DNA of 64,000 nucleotides, from positions 1,758,001 to 1,822,000 of the forward strand of contig NZ_CP047026.1 in assembly GCF_009796785.1 (NCBI RefSeq). The letters run 5' to 3'. Numbering within the stretch: the stretch's first letter is position 1; each line of letters opens with the position of its first letter. The notes beneath the pieces were generated by a model. That model made no database searches. It was not told where the DNA came from and saw only the letters and a program-made list of their open reading frames with translations. A program made the translations under genes and the position numbers. Of this stretch, positions 62,450-64,000 are shown one piece after another. Source of the DNA: Polaribacter sp. L3A8 (GTDB taxonomy: Bacteria; Bacteroidota; Bacteroidia; Flavobacteriales; Flavobacteriaceae).

Positions 62450-63478
62450 ATGGAAAAAAAAACGTACAGAAAACACTTTATATTTTTATCTATTTTACTG
62501 CTGTTTTTCTTTTTCTTAAACGTCAGCTTAGGATCTGTTTCTATCCCTTTTAAAGATATTTTTAATAGCATTATTGGAGGAAATGTTACTAAAGATAGTT
62601 GGGAAACAATAATTATCAATTTTAGAATTCCGAAAGCAATTACAGCTATTTTAGTAGGTTCTGGCTTGTCTATTTGTGGTTTATTAATGCAAACATTATT
62701 TAAAAACCCTTTAGCAGGTCCTTTTGTTTTAGGTATTTCTTCTGGAGCAAGTTTAGGAGTTGCTATTTTAATTTTAGGGTCATCTGTCTTTGGTGGCTTT
62801 TTTTTAAATGCATCTATATCTAACTGGTCTTTACCTATTGCAGCTAGTTTAGGTGCTTTTTTAGTTTTATCCGCAGTTATTATAGCGGCTAATCGAGTAA
62901 AAAACACCATGTCCATTTTAATTATTGGGCTAATGTTTGGTTCTTTAACCTCTGCAGTGATTAGTGTTTTAGCTTACTTTAGTGAAGCTGCTCAAATACA
63001 ACAATACCTGTTTTGGAGTTTTGGAAGTTTGGGTAATTTAACTTGGAATGAGATTACCGTTTTTGTTATTATTTATTCCATCGGAATTTTAGGAACAATT
63101 TCCGTTATAAAACCATTAAACAGTTTTTTATTAGGAGAAAATTATGCAAAAAGCTTAGGAATTAACGTAAAAAAAAGTAGGAACATTATTTTACTAATTA
63201 CTAGTATTTTAACCGGAGTAATCACCGCTTTTTCTGGACCAATTGCCTTTGTGGGATTAGCGGTTCCGCACATTGCAAGAATGTTATTTTCTAGTTCTAA
63301 TCATAAAACATTATTACCAGCTGTTGCCCTTATAGGCGCTATTGTTTTGTTAATTTGCGATATGATTGCGCAATTACCAACAAGCGAGTTTACGCTTCCT
63401 ATAAATGCAATTACATCCTTATTTGGTGCACCTATAGTTATTTGGTTGTTAATTAGAAAAAAGAGGTTATTTGTTTAA
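62450..63478 (+). CDS. FecCD/BtuC-family ABC importer permease
   Basis: The 342-residue protein has about ten membrane segments. LNVSLGSVSIPF at the start, FRIPKAITAILVGSGLSICGLLMQTLFKNPLAGPFVLG and GPIAFVGLAVPHIARML are FecCD signatures. It moves iron-siderophore, heme or cobalamin across the inner membrane; the substrate is not clear, though the neighbouring PduO and CarH genes leave B12 possible. The ATPase gene begins about 100 bases later. Confidence 0.92.
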   Translation: MEKKTYRKHFIFLSILLLFFFFLNVSLGSVSIPFKDIFNSIIGGNVTKDSWETIIINFRIPKAITAILVGSGLSICGLLMQTLFKNPLAGPFVLGISSGASLGVAILILGSSVFGGFFLNASISNWSLPIAASLGAFLVLSAVIIAANRVKNTMSILIIGLMFGSLTSAVISVLAYFSEAAQIQQYLFWSFGSLGNLTWNEITVFVIIYSIGILGTISVIKPLNSFLLGENYAKSLGINVKKSRNIILLITSILTGVITAFSGPIAFVGLAVPHIARMLFSSSNHKTLLPAVALIGAIVLLICDMIAQLPTSEFTLPINAITSLFGAPIVIWLLIRKKRLFV

Positions 63479-63577
63479 AGTGTGTAGAGTAATAATAAGA
63501 AGTAGCAAAGTAAAAATGAGTAACAAAGCAGTAAGGCTAACAAGCAAAACTTTGAAACTAAATTAAAAAATTACGTC

Positions 63578-64000
63578 ATTAAAAAAACAAACGAAAATAT
63601 CATTTTAAGAACTGAAAATCTATCTATAGGTTATCAGCAAAAAAAGAACGCCAAAGTTGTAGCGTCTGATATTAATTTAGAAATTGAAAAAGGAAAACTA
63701 GTAACCGTTTTAGGTAAAAACGGAATCGGAAAATCTACATTATTAAGAACGCTTTCTAAAGTACAAAAACCTATTTCTGGTGATATCTTTATCCATCAGA
63801 AAAAACTAAAAACACTTACAGAAAAAGAATTGTCTACACAATTAAGTTTGGTTTTAACAGAACGTTTGCCAGAAAGTCAATTAACGGTTTACGAGCTAAT
63901 TGCCCTAGGTAGGCAACCATACACAAACTGGATTGACAAACTTTCTCCCAAAGACATTGCAAAGGTAGAAACTGCGATTCAACAAACAGAAATTGAACAC
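63578..64000 (+). CDS. ABC importer ATP-binding protein, cut by the window end
   Basis: The frame reads NIILRTENLSIGYQQKKNAK, then Walker A GKNGIGKST, QKPISGDIF and LVLTERLPESQLTVYELI, typical of FecE/BtuD-type ATPases, and continues past 64000. In the reading frame no ATG precedes the conserved part after the in-frame TAA at 63521; the best start is ATT 63578 (followed by KKTNENII) or another non-ATG codon. A sequencing error or an unusual start is possible. It is the partner of the permease upstream. Confidence 0.85.
   Translation, partial: MKKTNENIILRTENLSIGYQQKKNAKVVASDINLEIEKGKLVTVLGKNGIGKSTLLRTLSKVQKPISGDIFIHQKKLKTLTEKELSTQLSLVLTERLPESQLTVYELIALGRQPYTNWIDKLSPKDIAKVETAIQQTEIEH

Noticed and set aside
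1..64000. CRISPR arrays, tRNA or rRNA genes
   Set aside because: No regularly spaced repeat array, no tRNA-like cloverleaf with a T-loop sequence and no rRNA-like sequence was found by reading both strands; a covariance search could confirm this.

Overview
The window is a chromosomal segment from a low-GC (about 30% by eye) member of the Flavobacteriaceae (Bacteroidota), most like the Polaribacter/Tenacibaculum group. The family content shows this: five 2TM-domain proteins beside a LytTR/LytS pair, a CrtYcd/CrtZ zeaxanthin-type carotenoid operon, a DUF2795 protein, an arginine cluster with proline genes embedded in it, a PF14905-type TonB-dependent receptor, and promoter boxes close to TAnnTTTG. 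No rRNA, tRNA, CRISPR array, prophage or intact insertion sequence was seen.

Layout. 1-11.1 kb, mostly minus strand: a cut lipoprotein, a DUF853/HerA-like ATPase, nrnA, a possible two-gene defence pair (AAA ATPase + DUF4276), small proteins (DUF302, SnoaL-like, VF530), a degraded copy of the LytTR gene 3' end, then a LytTR regulator, four 2TM proteins and a LytS-type kinase that itself ends in a fifth 2TM domain. 11.4-23.1 kb, plus strand: an arginine-rich leader ORF followed by an acetyltransferase, argG, argC, proC, argD, proA, proB, an argF-like transcarbamylase, argB, argE and argH, ending at a strong terminator. Several gaps in this cluster hold palindromic repeats. 23.1-28.7 kb: a small outer-membrane protein, a metallophosphoesterase lipoprotein, two hydrolases, mqo and a 2-hydroxyacid dehydrogenase. 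28.7-35 kb: the carotenoid operon (MerR/CarH-like regulator, crtI, crtB, crtZ, crtYcd) on minus, and divergently an ECF sigma factor with a membrane protein and an outer-membrane protein. 35-43.5 kb: threonine aldolase, prfB, an ArsC-family protein, a large TonB-dependent receptor, a 57-aa membrane protein, fumC, a guanine-deaminase-like enzyme and a DinB protein. 43.5-48.7 kb: a Wzc-like tyrosine kinase with a Tyr-Gly repeat tail and its Wza-like partner, a methyltransferase, a cobalamin adenosyltransferase and DUF2795. 48.8-60.1 kb: secA, folE, hisS, a BrkB-family protein, a pentapeptide-repeat protein, an NlpE-like lipoprotein, an M3 peptidase, nadC and rlmH. 60.1-64 kb: a membrane AraC-type regulator, an RdgB-type pyrophosphatase and the start of an iron/cobalamin-type ABC importer, cut by the window end.

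How the genes work together. The 11-12 kb arginine/proline block makes both amino acids from glutamate. It appears to be preceded by a small ORF whose last codons are mainly arginine, which suggests control by ribosome stalling. The transcarbamylase has alanine where acetylornithine enzymes have glutamate, which points to succinylated intermediates. The carotenoid operon is headed by a regulator that keeps the Wx9EH and ExHxxG cobalamin motifs, so light control through adenosylcobalamin is likely; a PduO-type adenosyltransferase that could supply that cofactor lies 14 kb away. The best candidates for little-described biology are the arginine leader, the 2TM array with its kinase fusion, the ATPase-DUF4276 pair, the variant CarH-like sensor, and the flavobacterial intergenic repeat family.
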